Assembly: GCA_013397115.1 (NCBI GenBank)
Contig: VWZW01001018.1
Location: 1,080,011 to 1,144,010, forward strand
From: Edolisoma coerulescens
Taxonomy: Eukaryota > Chordata > Aves > Passeriformes > Campephagidae
Direction of reading: 5' to 3'
DNA: 64,000 bases
The position numbers and the translations under genes are program-made. Under the pieces are notes generated by a model. That model was not told the origin of the DNA. It worked only from the letters and a program-made list of their open reading frames with translations, and did no database searches. This document shows positions 12,331 through 22,389 of this stretch, piece by piece. Numbering within the stretch: position 1 is the first letter of the stretch; each line of letters opens with the position of its first letter.

Positions 12331-15300
12331 GCGTAAAGATGGAATTGTGTGTTGTCATTTAGAAGGAGCTTCTATTAGGCAAAATTTTTTAAAATAGATT
12401 TTGGAGGAAGTAAAAATGGTTACTCATCAAAAATGAGCTGTAATAGAAGATGTTCTGACATTCATTTCAAAATGCTTTTTAAGGACTTTTTCTGCAACTT
12501 TATATGAAACCCCATCTCTCCCCAAGTTCATTGTATAATAAAACCTTAGCCAAAAGAAAGTTTCCATGTGTTTCTCTGTGTGTGTGTGTGTGTATATATA
12601 GCAAGTTAATGGTCTGTGTAAATAAGGATTGTACTTCTTGCCTAAATGATCCAACTCGCTGATACTGCTGTGGAGCCTTATCCGTTGTTATCAGAGCTGA
12701 GCTCTGGAGGCTGGATGCTCATTTTGGTGAAATCTCAGCTGCCTTTTTTTAAATACATTTTTTCTCCTTCTGGCAGAACCCAGATCATGCTTAATGGTTT
12801 CAGTCAAAAAATCACAAAGTCAGTGTTAATGTGCATTTCTCTCACATGAATCTGCAAATGGTTTCTCTTTTCTTTGGTTTCTGTGTTTAAGACCAGTCCC
12901 AGAGAATGGTCTAAATATAGGTCTAAGGATCATGGAGTTCTGGATTAGCAAATGTCATTAAAGCGCCTCTGAGGTTCTGATCTTTCTGGAATGTATATGT
13001 AAAATTAAAGTGTGAATTTTCTGGATTCTGTTTTTAAGCTTAAAAAGGGGTTGTTTCTTTAGTTTAAATTTTCTCCATGGAAGCTGCCATTTTATTGATG
13101 CCATTTAGCAGAGGGCCCAGTTTACAGGGGCGTGCTAATCTAAGTTGTAAAATATCCCTCTGACTTTATTTTCTAATAAAATGTTTAAAGGTTCCTGGAT
13201 TAACCAAAATAGGTAACAGGTTAACACCATGGGACTCCAGTCTTCCAGCTTTTTACTAAGGCTACATACATGCTAGTTTACAGAGATTGTTCAAAGCTAG
13301 CAGGATGGTTTTGATCAACCACCACTTCAAATCAGTGGTTTTTGGTATTGGCTTTTATATGACGTGATCGTATCACTAAATAATCCGACACAGTATCTTC
13401 AGAGTATGTCTGATATTGACTCCTTTTATTTAGGTAGCAGCTACTCAGCCTAGCGAAGAAACAGAGGATTTAAGCCTTGTCTTATCTCTAACAATATCAT
13501 GGTATTTTTGTGTTAAGATTCTTTTCTTACTACTGCTGTCCCACAGACGGGGCAGGCACTGCCCACATGCCTCTCCAGCCTTTTTCATCATGGGGTTGAG
13601 AAAACCTTTAAAACCCATATTGATCATTAGGCAGATCAAATATATTGAAATTTACTTAGTATTCTGTTGTGGATGTGTATTGCCCTGCTGACCTTAGGCT
13701 AACTTCTTCTGTATAATGAAGGCATGTAATTATCCTTCAGAACCGTGGTCTTGGTGTCAAGGGTCAAGTACATAAAATCCAGGACAGAACCTCTCTCTTC
13801 AACATGTTAGAGGAAAAAAGGGGAAAATGGACATACTGTAAGGACTGCCAACAGTAGGATATTTGGAAGCCCATCCTAAAAAGTGAGGAAAGATGAAGTC
13901 AGACCTTAAGGTTTTCCAGCAGTACCAGTCTCTTCGTTCATGGTTCAGCCCATTTTCTCTGAGTTCTCTTCCCTCTCTCCTCACACTCAATTTTTAATAA
14001 TAGAATCACATGTTTTCAGCAGTCACAACTTAAAATCTTTAGGTTTTTCGATTGATACATACCAGCCTGGAATTTCTTTTTTAATTGAAGATCTGCATCT
14101 GCCAGACATCCCAGGGTACTCATTTTGTGACTTCCCAAAACAACTCAGGGGAAAAGGTGCTTTCCTTGAAATTCTTACATGCTGTAGTGAAGAGGAAGTG
14201 TCAGTCTAAAGATGCCCCTGAGGTGTGTCTCAGCAATTGATTATGAGTGAATAAAATCCTAGTTCAGGAAAACTGTTGCAGTCACCCAAAAAACAGCTCT
14301 CCTGATGTAGTGATGGTGCCTGACACTCAGACAAAGAGGTGTGAAAAAACAGCAGGTGAACTGCCGTCCCGCTCCACATTTCTCCAGGATTTCTATCCCA
14401 AAGACACCTGCAGGGTTTCTGCTTCTTCATTTCTCTTTCCTGACAGGTCTTAGGCAGTGGGATCAGAAGACAATAAACTCCACTTAGTTGTTAGGGCTGT
14501 TGTGAATTTAAGCTAAAGAAAGGTTATGTGATTATCAAATAATGTATAAATTACACAGTTGTTTGAAATTGTAAAAATAAAGTAGTATGATTTAAACTAT
14601 TGCTAAGTATTTTGACAACAGTGGGTAAGGGAAAAAAAGGATACCTTCTTTAATAATCACAGTCATGTTACCTGAGATGTATTTTGGTTGATTAATGTGA
14701 AAACATGAGTATCTGCTGAAAAGTAAGTGGAAAACTTGGCACAAAATATGTTATATTATATATTCTTATATATTATAAAAGAATATTATATGCTTCTTGG
14801 TTATTAATTTTTAAGATTCAGTCCATAGTTCTAATTCAGCAGGGTGATGGAGGAAAAAAATGGGATGTAGAGAAATGACAGAAATTTAAAAGGTAACTTC
14901 AGAAAATGGACTTTGTGGAGCCATCTCATGAATATTCTCTTGACCTTTTTGATAAATTTTGATTTCTTAAATTAATTTTTTAGGGTGTATAATGTTTTTA
15001 GTCAGTCTAGTAAAAATATGTTTTTTAGTTTGGGAAAGGGAGAACTCTCTTCAAGTATTGTGTTCCTTTGGCTCATTTCTTAGCTGCTAAATGCTTCCTC
15101 TCTGGGTACAACCTTTCAAAGATCAGCAAAGAAAACGCTAATAAGCCATGAGACTGTTGCTGCCAGTCTAATGTAATTCCGTTTGTAGTGAAGGCAGAAC
15201 AGAAGCAGAAAACTGCAGCCACATCTCCACCGGATGGAGAGAATGCCTATATTCTGGCTTCAGTAAAATGGAAAATAATATGGAATGGAATTAACCGATT

Positions 15301-15859
15301 ATCTGACGAAAGTACCATATCTTACTGAAATTTCATTACGTGAAAGTACACAGGAACTTGATCCCAGTGGAGAGACTGGGCATGGAGCATTCCCTGAATA
15401 TGCAAAAATGCAAGTGGCTAAATTAGCCAGAAGATGCATGTGTGGATAAAGAGCATTCTGGACACACAGACATGGATTAACCAGATCTGAGCCACTGGAA
15501 GATATCTTGCTGCTATGCATTAACAGAAAATACCTTTAAAGCCAGCTTATCCAACTTCACAGGGATGGCTCTGGCACTGGAGAAAACTTGTTTGACAACA
15601 AATGTAATCCATCAAACTGAAAGGGATCTTGTTTAGATGAGAGGGACAATCCTTTTCCTTGCTCCAAGTGGGCTTTTCAAATGCTGTTGGTTGATGAAAT
15701 GTTAATGTAGATGCTAATTTTATCAACAGGATCTTAAAGGCTCTAGTGGCATGTAAAAATTTCAATTTCTGGACCCCAGGCCAGATACAATCTGTGCAAA
15801 GTGTGGAATTGACCTGAAATTTGGTAGATACAGAAATATTTTAGAAATCACCTAAGGAA
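12331..15859 (+). other. RIMS1 intronic sequence, no gene seen
   Basis: AT-rich intron with a (TG)n tract followed by TATATA at about 12577-12600 and an AT-palindromic stretch at about 14740-14790. No gene or dated repeat was recognised. Confidence 0.5.
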
Positions 15860-16705
15860 TTTTTTTGCAGTGGCTCCTACAAATCTTGGTACGGACACAG
15901 CTAAGGTTGTGGAGGAAGCCTGTAAATGTAACAAGATTTCTTTTTGTCATCTGGCAGTCAGGAGTGATCCCTGATGACTGGAAAAACATAAGGGTTGCAC
16001 CTATGTTGAAGAAGAACAGTACCGACAGGGTTGTTGGTCTCTCCATAGTATCAGGGAAAATTACGGAACAAATTATTTTAGAACCCATTTCTGAGCACAT
16101 GGGAGACAAGAAGATGTTGAGAATAGCTAGCATGGCTCTGCTAATGACAAATCATGCCTGACCAACATAATTGCCTCCTACAAATGACTGGCTCTGTAAA
16201 CAAGAGAAATGCAGTGAATGCTGCTTGAAATGTGCTTCAGCAAGTTCTCTAGAAAAGTCTTCAGTAGTGTCCTGGTAGACAACTTAAGGACTGGTGAGTG
16301 CTGGTTGGATTGCTACATTCCAAGGTTGGTGGTCCACATCCAAAATACAATTGACAACTGGCTACTAGTGCTATCCCTGAGGAACTGATGGTGGGGACCA
16401 ATGCTGTTCGATGGAATGTCTGTCATTACTCCAGACTTACCTGGCAATCACTGGATTCTTGGCTGAGCTTGTCTGCCATCACCAAACCTGTTTTGATCTC
16501 CACGTTTGGGCTCAGGGACTGGCTGCCTTGTCACCGAGGCTGCCACATCTTTCTACCTGCCTGGTTGTCTTGCTCAGTGGCTCTGCTTTGCAGAGGTACT
16601 CTCGCTGCTCACAGACAACAGTGCATCTTCAAAAACCATGCTGTTCTGAGCAGGGTGTTGGACTAGATGAAGCGCAGAGACCCCTTACAGCCTACATGTT
16701 GTTTT
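15860..16705 (+). mobile_element. Degraded CR1 LINE: reverse-transcriptase region and 3' end
   Basis: 15930-16130 reads in one frame as a CR1 ORF2 segment: IPDDWKNIRVAPMLKK, then SIVSGKITEQIILEPISEHM. After that frameshifts appear while the nucleotides still follow CR1 (AAATCATGCCTGACCAACAT; then GGACCAATGCTGTTCGATGG, the GPVLFN region, at about 16395-16414). A CR1 3' tail follows at about 16652-16705 (GCAGGGTGTTGGACTAGATGA). The stretch 16425-16650 between them is not clearly CR1 and may be an insertion or strongly diverged. Frames of 98 and 128 codons here are remnants, not genes. Confidence 0.82.
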
Positions 16706-18174
16706 TTTTTTCTGTGAAATGTGGCTGTGCTCCAGCTTGCCTTTCTTACACCAGTTGCAGTGCTTTAAATCATATTGACTGCTTTGCGAGGCCTTAGTTG
16801 TTGGTATTTAGTTATTTTTTGTTAAAATAGATATAGATTATCAGGCAGCCACTTGTTGAGATTAAATGAACGAGGTGAACTTCATTCTACTTTCTCTCAT
16901 AATGAGATGTAGACAAAGAGAGGGGGCAGACGGCTGGGGCTCTTCCACAGATTTCAACAGAGATGCCTAGAGGCCTTCTGAAGGGACAACCTCCCACTCT
17001 GCCAGAGCTGCAAGGACAATAGTCTGCGAACTGGTGAGCAGGCATCTCTGTCATGATGGCTGCTTGCCTCAGTACAGCTTCATTTCCACGACACCTGTCT
17101 CCTGGCATGGCAGAGGAACAAGTGAGGTTTGCCGTACATGTCTTACACCTTGTGATGGGGTGATGGTTGTGCAGCTGCCCTGAGGCATTAGCTGCCAACA
17201 GGGCAGGCTCAGTGTGTTTCTGTTCAGCTGTTAACTGTGCTTCACAGTGGGAGAGGGTGAGAAAGAGTGTATGCTGCATAGCCTGCTTCCAACAACCTTG
17301 GTCTCCCTTACAGCAGCTCAGAGAAAAGGTGCCTGCAGCCAAGCAGGTGTTTCCCCTAATATCAAACCCATGTTATGCGTGCACGGCACAGCAGGTCTGC
17401 GGTTGCTCCTGGAAGCCAGGCATACTCCGAGTGAAAGTGATTGTGACACCTTTGCCCCCTGCTAGCTCTGCGACTGGGGGACTGGGGCAGAACCTCTCTC
17501 CTCCTGGAGCTGGTTCCACTGGCTTCCGCTGGAAATGAAAGCAGATGTGGCAAGAAAAAATGATCAGATGCTTTTAGCCGTTTTACTGCTGGCACTAGCC
17601 ATGCCAGGCAGGGTAGAATCATTCTGCATTTTGCTGTGTTACCTTAATTCTGCTCCTACACAGTGCTAATTATAATCCTGATATGATCTAATTAAAAAAA
17701 AAACCCACCCAAAAACCACCACTCCCTATACTGCCTGATTGATTCTAAAGCCATGAAACAGTGAAAGCTGGGCAGGCTTAGCAACTCTGGAGGATCCCTG
17801 CTGCCAACTCTGACACATACTTCGTGAATCCTGGGTGGAGAATATCTAAGAATAAACTGGGTTGGTAATTATGAATATTGTCAGTAAAATCTTGAAAAGT
17901 ATGCTTTCCAGATAATTTATATAAATAAGTAGATGTGCATGTGATGGTCTGTACACAAATAAGTAGCTGCAGGTATTTTTGGGGGAAGATGACTGTGTAG
18001 CCATTTTTGTATTTGAAGCTGTTCTGAGTAGGGAGTCACTGCATTTATACTACGGTTTGCAATTCCAACTCTGCCACTAAAACCCAGTGTGATTTTAATG
18101 GTTTTTAATCTACATTTGAATATTGCATGCTTATTTGTTTTCACCAGAGATTTGCTATTGATTGAATTCTTAAA
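16706..18174 (+). other. Intron including an unexplained GC-richer block (about 16890-17620)
   Basis: 16890-17620 is clearly richer in G+C than its surroundings and holds overlapping open frames on both strands (151 codons on minus, 123 on plus). Neither resembles a known protein. No terminal repeats or target duplication were found, so it may be an old unclassified repeat. The rest is ordinary intron. Confidence 0.4.
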
Positions 18175-18189
18175 TGGTGTCCCTGCTGG

Positions 18190-18265
18190 CAGAATTGCTT
18201 CCTACTAGTTAGCATCTGTCTGCCGGATCAGGGGCTCTGGGTTCATATCCTTGCTTTCACTGACA
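18190..18265 (+). mobile_element. tRNA-derived SINE relic (MIR/CORE-like)
   Basis: 18206-18218 resembles a pol III A box (TAGTTAGCATCTG) and 18240-18250 a B box (GGTTCATATCC), at tRNA-like spacing. The intervening CTGTCTGCCGGATCAGGGGCTCTG follows the pattern of ancient amniote tRNA-SINEs. The copy is short and decayed; the family assignment is tentative. Confidence 0.5.
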
Positions 18266-18288
18266 CAAATAGGATGGCTTAGCACATC

Positions 18289-18590
18289 TTTCTTTTTTTG
18301 TCTCTCTGTCTTTATTTGTAGTTCTCCACCTCCGTAAATCCTTCTGTCTTTTCTCTTTCTTCTTTTCCTCTTAACTTCTCACATAGTGAAGCTAACAGAG
18401 GAGGGTGTGTGGGATGAGGAGTAGAAAAGGGGGAGAGAAAGTGAGAGGGAGAGTGAGGGAGACAAAAGGGAGACTGTGAGAGGTGAGGAGGAGGTGGTAA
18501 TGAAGGTGGAAATAGAACAAAGAAGGAGGGGGAGCGGGTGAGTGGAAGGGGGAATTAAATAAGGAGGGCATGAGAGGGGGAGAGACTCTG
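18289..18590. repeat. Adjacent polypyrimidine and polypurine tracts
   Basis: 18289-18380 is almost all T and C (CTTT and TCTC runs) and 18396-18590 almost all A and G (GGGGGAGAGAAAG-type runs), separated by about 15 mixed bases. The two arms are roughly complementary, so the strand could fold on itself, and the purine arm has several G3-G5 runs. This is low-complexity sequence, not coding. Confidence 0.75.
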
Positions 18591-19949
18591 CTTCTAGATT
18601 TTTAGACCGAAGATAGGGTAGTCATTTTTTTTCCTGCTTACAGGAGGAATAATTAGAGCAAATGTTGGTCCTGAACCTCTTCTGTCAGGCAGTTAATTTT
18701 CCAAAGCCCTGAATGTATCACATTATTTTATTCTTACCTGCATATGTGCCAATAGCCTGTAGTATTAAATGCGTCTGCTCACTGGTCAGTGTGGGGAAGT
18801 GGCTCCAGGGACGTTTACTCTCCCAGTTGTTGTATTGGCAATTTCTTTGACATAAAGATCCAGTTTTAGCAAAATGAATCTAAAAGAATGTTTGTGTTCT
18901 AGTCACCTAATCATGGATCTGCTCTTATTAGCTGAGGTTTATTCTGGAGATTCTTTAAATCATTGCCTGCTGGAAGCGAGTTTTGTGGCCAGCACAGAAG
19001 AGTTGGAAACATAACTTCCCTGCTCATCTACTGTCTTACATAGTCCACCTTTACTTTGTGAGTATTTTCCATACTGTCCCTTTCTCTGGTATGAAAAAGT
19101 TGAAGGAAATCAGTTTCCCCCACCAAGACTCTAGAGATGATGGATGGTTATTCACAGACTTTTCTTTCTCTGTTTAAGACCATATCTTTTCGGTCTTTTG
19201 GTCAGGAAGGCTTAGCACTGTTAACTGTGGTTGTGAAGAAGGATAGAGATGGCAGGCAGTAACTTGCAGATAGAGATGGCAGGCAGTAACTTGCAGAGTG
19301 GCTCTGCACCTCATTGCTGAGACATCTTCATGCATTTTCCATTTCTTCGTTCAGTACTGTGCAGCAACAGGGACATTCAGCTCATCATTTACTGCTGATG
19401 TTCTGTCCATTAATAGAAACTGTTGATTTCATTTCCTTGTAGTGAGGAGCTATTGAATATGTGCACCAAACAGTTACTCACCACCGGCCTTCCCTATGCA
19501 ACTTTATGGTGCTGAGCAATTACAAATTAAAATGGAAAGTGTGCTTTGGTGCTTTGCTTTTCTGTACTTGCAGTGATATCTGGGGAAATACTGCAATGGA
19601 GAAATTCCGCGTTGAGGTAATTCTAGAAATCATGTTCACATTAGAAATCCCCAAACTGTGCTTTATTTTAAAATGTTTTAATGAGCTACCATATTCAGTG
19701 CATTAATCTGTCAAAGAGAAGTGCATGGGAATACATTTCAAATCCCAGAGTCAAATTGAGGGAATGTGTTAGAGATGACATTCTAAGTTTTCGTGATGGA
19801 AGGTATGGGTTTGTTCCCTCATACCTTTCTCTGTATTAACTTGCAGTGGGAAGCCATTGTGGATTTTTTTGTGGTGTAATAAGAATGAAATAAAATCTTA
19901 AATAGGGGAATAATTGTGATATTCTTTAGCAAACAGGTCTTTTTTTTAT
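18591..19949 (+). other. RIMS1 intronic sequence with a 27-bp tandem duplication
   Basis: Ordinary intron. The only distinct item is an exact 27-bp duplication at 19242-19295. Open frames under 85 codons are unrecognised. Confidence 0.5.
19242..19295. repeat. Exact 27-bp tandem duplication
   Basis: GATAGAGATGGCAGGCAGTA... occurs at 19242 and again at 19269 with no mismatch over 27 bp. The identity suggests a recent event and possible length polymorphism. Confidence 0.9.
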
Positions 19950-19954
19950 ACTTC
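19950..19954. repeat. Target-site duplication ACTTC, left copy
   Basis: Directly abuts the TG start of the solo LTR; identical to 21037-21041. Confidence 0.88.
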
Positions 19955-21036
19955 TGTAGTGGGTTGGCCTTCTCTGTGAGTCAGGCACCCACCAAAGCTT
20001 CCCTATCACTCCCCTCTGCATCTGGACAGTGGAAGGAAAATATAATGAAGGGTTTATGGGTTGAGATAAGGACCAGAAGAAATCACTCACCAAGTACCAT
20101 CATGGGCAAAACAGTTTTTAATGTGAGATATTAATTGAATTTATTACTAACAAAATCAGAACAGGATAATGAGAAGTAAAATAAGACCTTAAAAACACCT
20201 TTTCCCCACCCATCCCTCCTTTCCATCTCTACCTCCTCTCCTAGCAGTGCAGGGAGACAGGGAATAGGGCTTATGGTCAGTTCACCACAGGTTGTTCCTG
20301 CTGCTGCTCAGGGAGAGGAGTCCTTTCCCTGCTCCAGCGTGGGGTCCCTCTCATGGGAGATAGTCCTGCACAGGCTGCTCCAATGTGGGTCACTCTTCCA
20401 CAGGGTGCAGTTCTTCAGGCACAGCCTGCTCTAATGTGCTTTCCCCATGGGGTCACAAGTCCTACCAGGAAACCTGCTCCCATGTGGGCTCCTCCCTCCC
20501 TCTCCATAGGTGTGCAGGTCCCAGCCAAGACCCTGCGCCAAGGCCTCCCATGCGTTCACAGCCTCCTTTCAGGCATTCACCTGCTCCAGTGTGGGTCTCC
20601 TCCAAGGGCTGCAGGTGGATCTCTGCATCCCCGTGGGCCTCCTTGGGGGGGGCAGGGGCACAGCTGCCTCACCACAGTCTGCACCATGGGCTGCAGAAGA
20701 ATCCCAGCTCCAGTACCTGGAGCACCTCCTGCCCCTCCTTCTCCACTGACCTTGGTGCCTGCAGAGCTGTTCCTCTCACAGGTTCTCACCGTGCTCTTCT
20801 CTGTCTGCAATTGCAGCTATGCAATAATTTTTTTTCTTAAGTATGTTATCACAGAGGTGTTATCACCATTTCTGATTGGCCCAGCCTTGGCCAGCAGCAC
20901 ATCTGTCTGTCTTAGATCCAGGTAGAACTGGCTCTGCCAAACATTTAGGAAGCTTCTAGCAGCTTCTCACTGAAGCCACCCCTGTAGCCTCATCCCCTCC
21001 GCCACTACCAAAACCTAGCTATGCAAACCCAATACA
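19955..21036 (+). mobile_element. Solo LTR, ERVL-like (1082 bp)
   Basis: The element starts TGTAGTGGGTTGG, ends CCCAATACA (TG...CA termini), and is flanked by perfect 5-bp direct repeats ACTTC (19950-19954 and 21037-21041). That is the duplication length expected for ERVL-type insertion. The sequence matches, as I recall it, an LTR family widespread in birds. From about 20325 to 20700 it is built of imperfect repeated modules (CTGCTCCAxxGTGGGTC ... GGGxTGCAGxTCTTC). No internal gag/pol or second LTR is present, so it is a solo LTR left by LTR-LTR recombination. Open frames of 190 and 151 codons over it are by-products of its GC-rich modules. It is part of an old endogenous retrovirus copy with no coding capacity. 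Confidence 0.88.
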
Positions 21037-21041
21037 ACTTC
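21037..21041. repeat. Target-site duplication ACTTC, right copy
   Basis: Directly follows the CA end of the solo LTR; identical to 19950-19954. Confidence 0.88.
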
Positions 21042-21789
21042 TTTGGAAGATGCTGCTGCAAAAGAGACTTGTGGACTACCTCTAGTATTTTCCCTTCATG
21101 AACAGAAGCACAGAACAGGGAAAAGAGTTGAATAAAATGCATGCCCCTCATTTAATCTGTTATGTTTTCAAGCTAATCTAGTTTCATCTTCCTTTCTTTT
21201 AATGTTATTTTTTCTTCAAACCACTTGCCACAGTGGTTTCTTCTGTAGTAATCATAAATTACATAAATTACAACTACAGGTTCTCTCAGGGTATGGACTG
21301 TGTGTGGGTAATGGCATCTTTTTGGTTTCTGACTTTATGTTTCTTGGTAGTAATTAGGTAGTAACATTGCAATCCTGTGGTGTGTTCAGAATGGAATTTC
21401 AGTTAAAAATATATCACATACTAGACAGTATTGAATAGGTGAACAGGTCCTCTCTGAATATTTACAATGAAGAAAAGCAAGAGAAAGGATAAAAGGTCTG
21501 TTTTGAAGTTATAATTTTCAGCAATAATATTAAGAAGAGATAATTTTTTTAAAAAAAGTGTTAAAAAGCTCTGTGAGAGAATGAAAAACATGCAAATATT
21601 GCTCTTTTAAACTTGGTTAATTTTAAGTTCTTTAATAAAACATGTTAGAGGAACGGCAGTTTGGGAAAGGCAGAGGATTTTCCTGATCCTGTAGTAGGTC
21701 TCATCCTGATGGGTTGTATGACTCTTGATGGTATGAAAATGAGAAATAAATCCTGAGTAAAGTAGCAGGACACACAAAAAGAGAAGATG
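21042..21789 (+). other. Intronic spacer between two LTRs
   Basis: About 750 bp of AT-rich intron. No exon or repeat recognised. Confidence 0.5.
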
Positions 21790-21795
21790 AATGTA
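21790..21795. repeat. Target-site duplication AATGTA, left copy
   Basis: Abuts the 588-bp solo LTR; identical to 22384-22389. Confidence 0.87.
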
Positions 21796-22041
21796 TGTGG
21801 CGGCACGGGCCGGCCACTGGGATGCCCTCGGCATCTGCTGGGTCGGCTGCTAGGGGCGCGCAGGCCCAGGTGAGGAAAGCCCGGAGGTCTGAACTGCAGC
21901 ATCCTCGATAGAGCAGGGCGACACATAAAGACAATTGAGGACGCAGCTTCCTCACCCGAGGGAGCTTCCCCCAGACTGGTGGTCAGGCACGCAGGTGGAG
22001 GCAAAGGAGGAGAGAGGGGTCTGCTGCTTGGGTTCCAGAGG

Positions 22042-22047
22042 TTTATT
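22042..22047 (-). terminator. LTR polyadenylation signal AATAAA
   Basis: AATAAA on the minus strand, about 55 bp downstream of the TATA box, as expected near the R region of an LTR. Confidence 0.6.
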
Positions 22048-22097
22048 CCTCTGAAGGTTCAGGGGCAGGAGACCAGGAACAAGGGAAAGTACAAGGG

Positions 22098-22106
22098 TTT
22101 TATACT
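22098..22106 (-). promoter_or_regulatory. LTR TATA box with three upstream ATTGG boxes
   Basis: AGTATAAAA on the minus strand. ATTGG motifs lie upstream in that orientation at 22139-22143, 22182-22186 and 22221-22225, each within a loosely repeated module of about 40 bp. Confidence 0.7.
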
Positions 22107-22383
22107 GGGACAAAGAGAGGCGGGGTAAAGGGATACAACCAATAGGGAAAGGGAATATCGGAGGAGTCGACAGGGGAACAGCCAATGGGGATAGAACAGA
22201 GCAGGGATTTACACAAACAACCAATGGGGTACTGAGGAGAGGAGAACATTCTGGAACATAATGGATGTGGAACAGGGGAAATACATAAACATGGACTTAT
22301 ACATAATGTAAATTGGTGCTGCAGGGAGCTGTGGGAACTCGCCATAACTGAAAGGTGGATTTTAGGGGTTTCACACTGCAACA

Positions 22384-22389
22384 AATGTA
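22384..22389. repeat. Target-site duplication AATGTA, right copy
   Basis: Abuts the 588-bp solo LTR; identical to 21790-21795. Confidence 0.87.

Larger units (their letters stand above)
21796..22383 (-). mobile_element. Solo LTR, ERVK-like (588 bp), minus strand
   Basis: Read on the minus strand it starts TGTTGCAGTGTGAAACC and ends GCCGCCACA. Perfect 6-bp direct repeats AATGTA flank it (21790-21795, 22384-22389), the duplication length of ERVK/class II retroviruses. Its minus-strand order is that of a real LTR promoter: three ATTGG (inverted CCAAT) boxes spaced about 40 bp, a TATA box (AGTATAAAA, 22098-22106), AATAAA (22042-22047) about 55 bp further, then a C/G-rich U5-like end. There is no interior and no second LTR. 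Open frames across it (up to 119 codons on minus) are incidental. Confidence 0.87.

Noticed and set aside
12137..12397. 86-codon frame in the CpG-dense block as a first exon
   Set aside because: It starts at GTG rather than ATG, and no donor site or RIM-like residues are visible; only the promoter possibility is kept.
16388..16797. Open frames of 92 and 128 codons
   Set aside because: They overlap in different phases and cross the degraded CR1 tail; not a gene.
20353..20925. 190-codon proline/serine-rich open frame
   Set aside because: It sits wholly within the solo LTR at 19955-21036 and results from its GC-rich modules.
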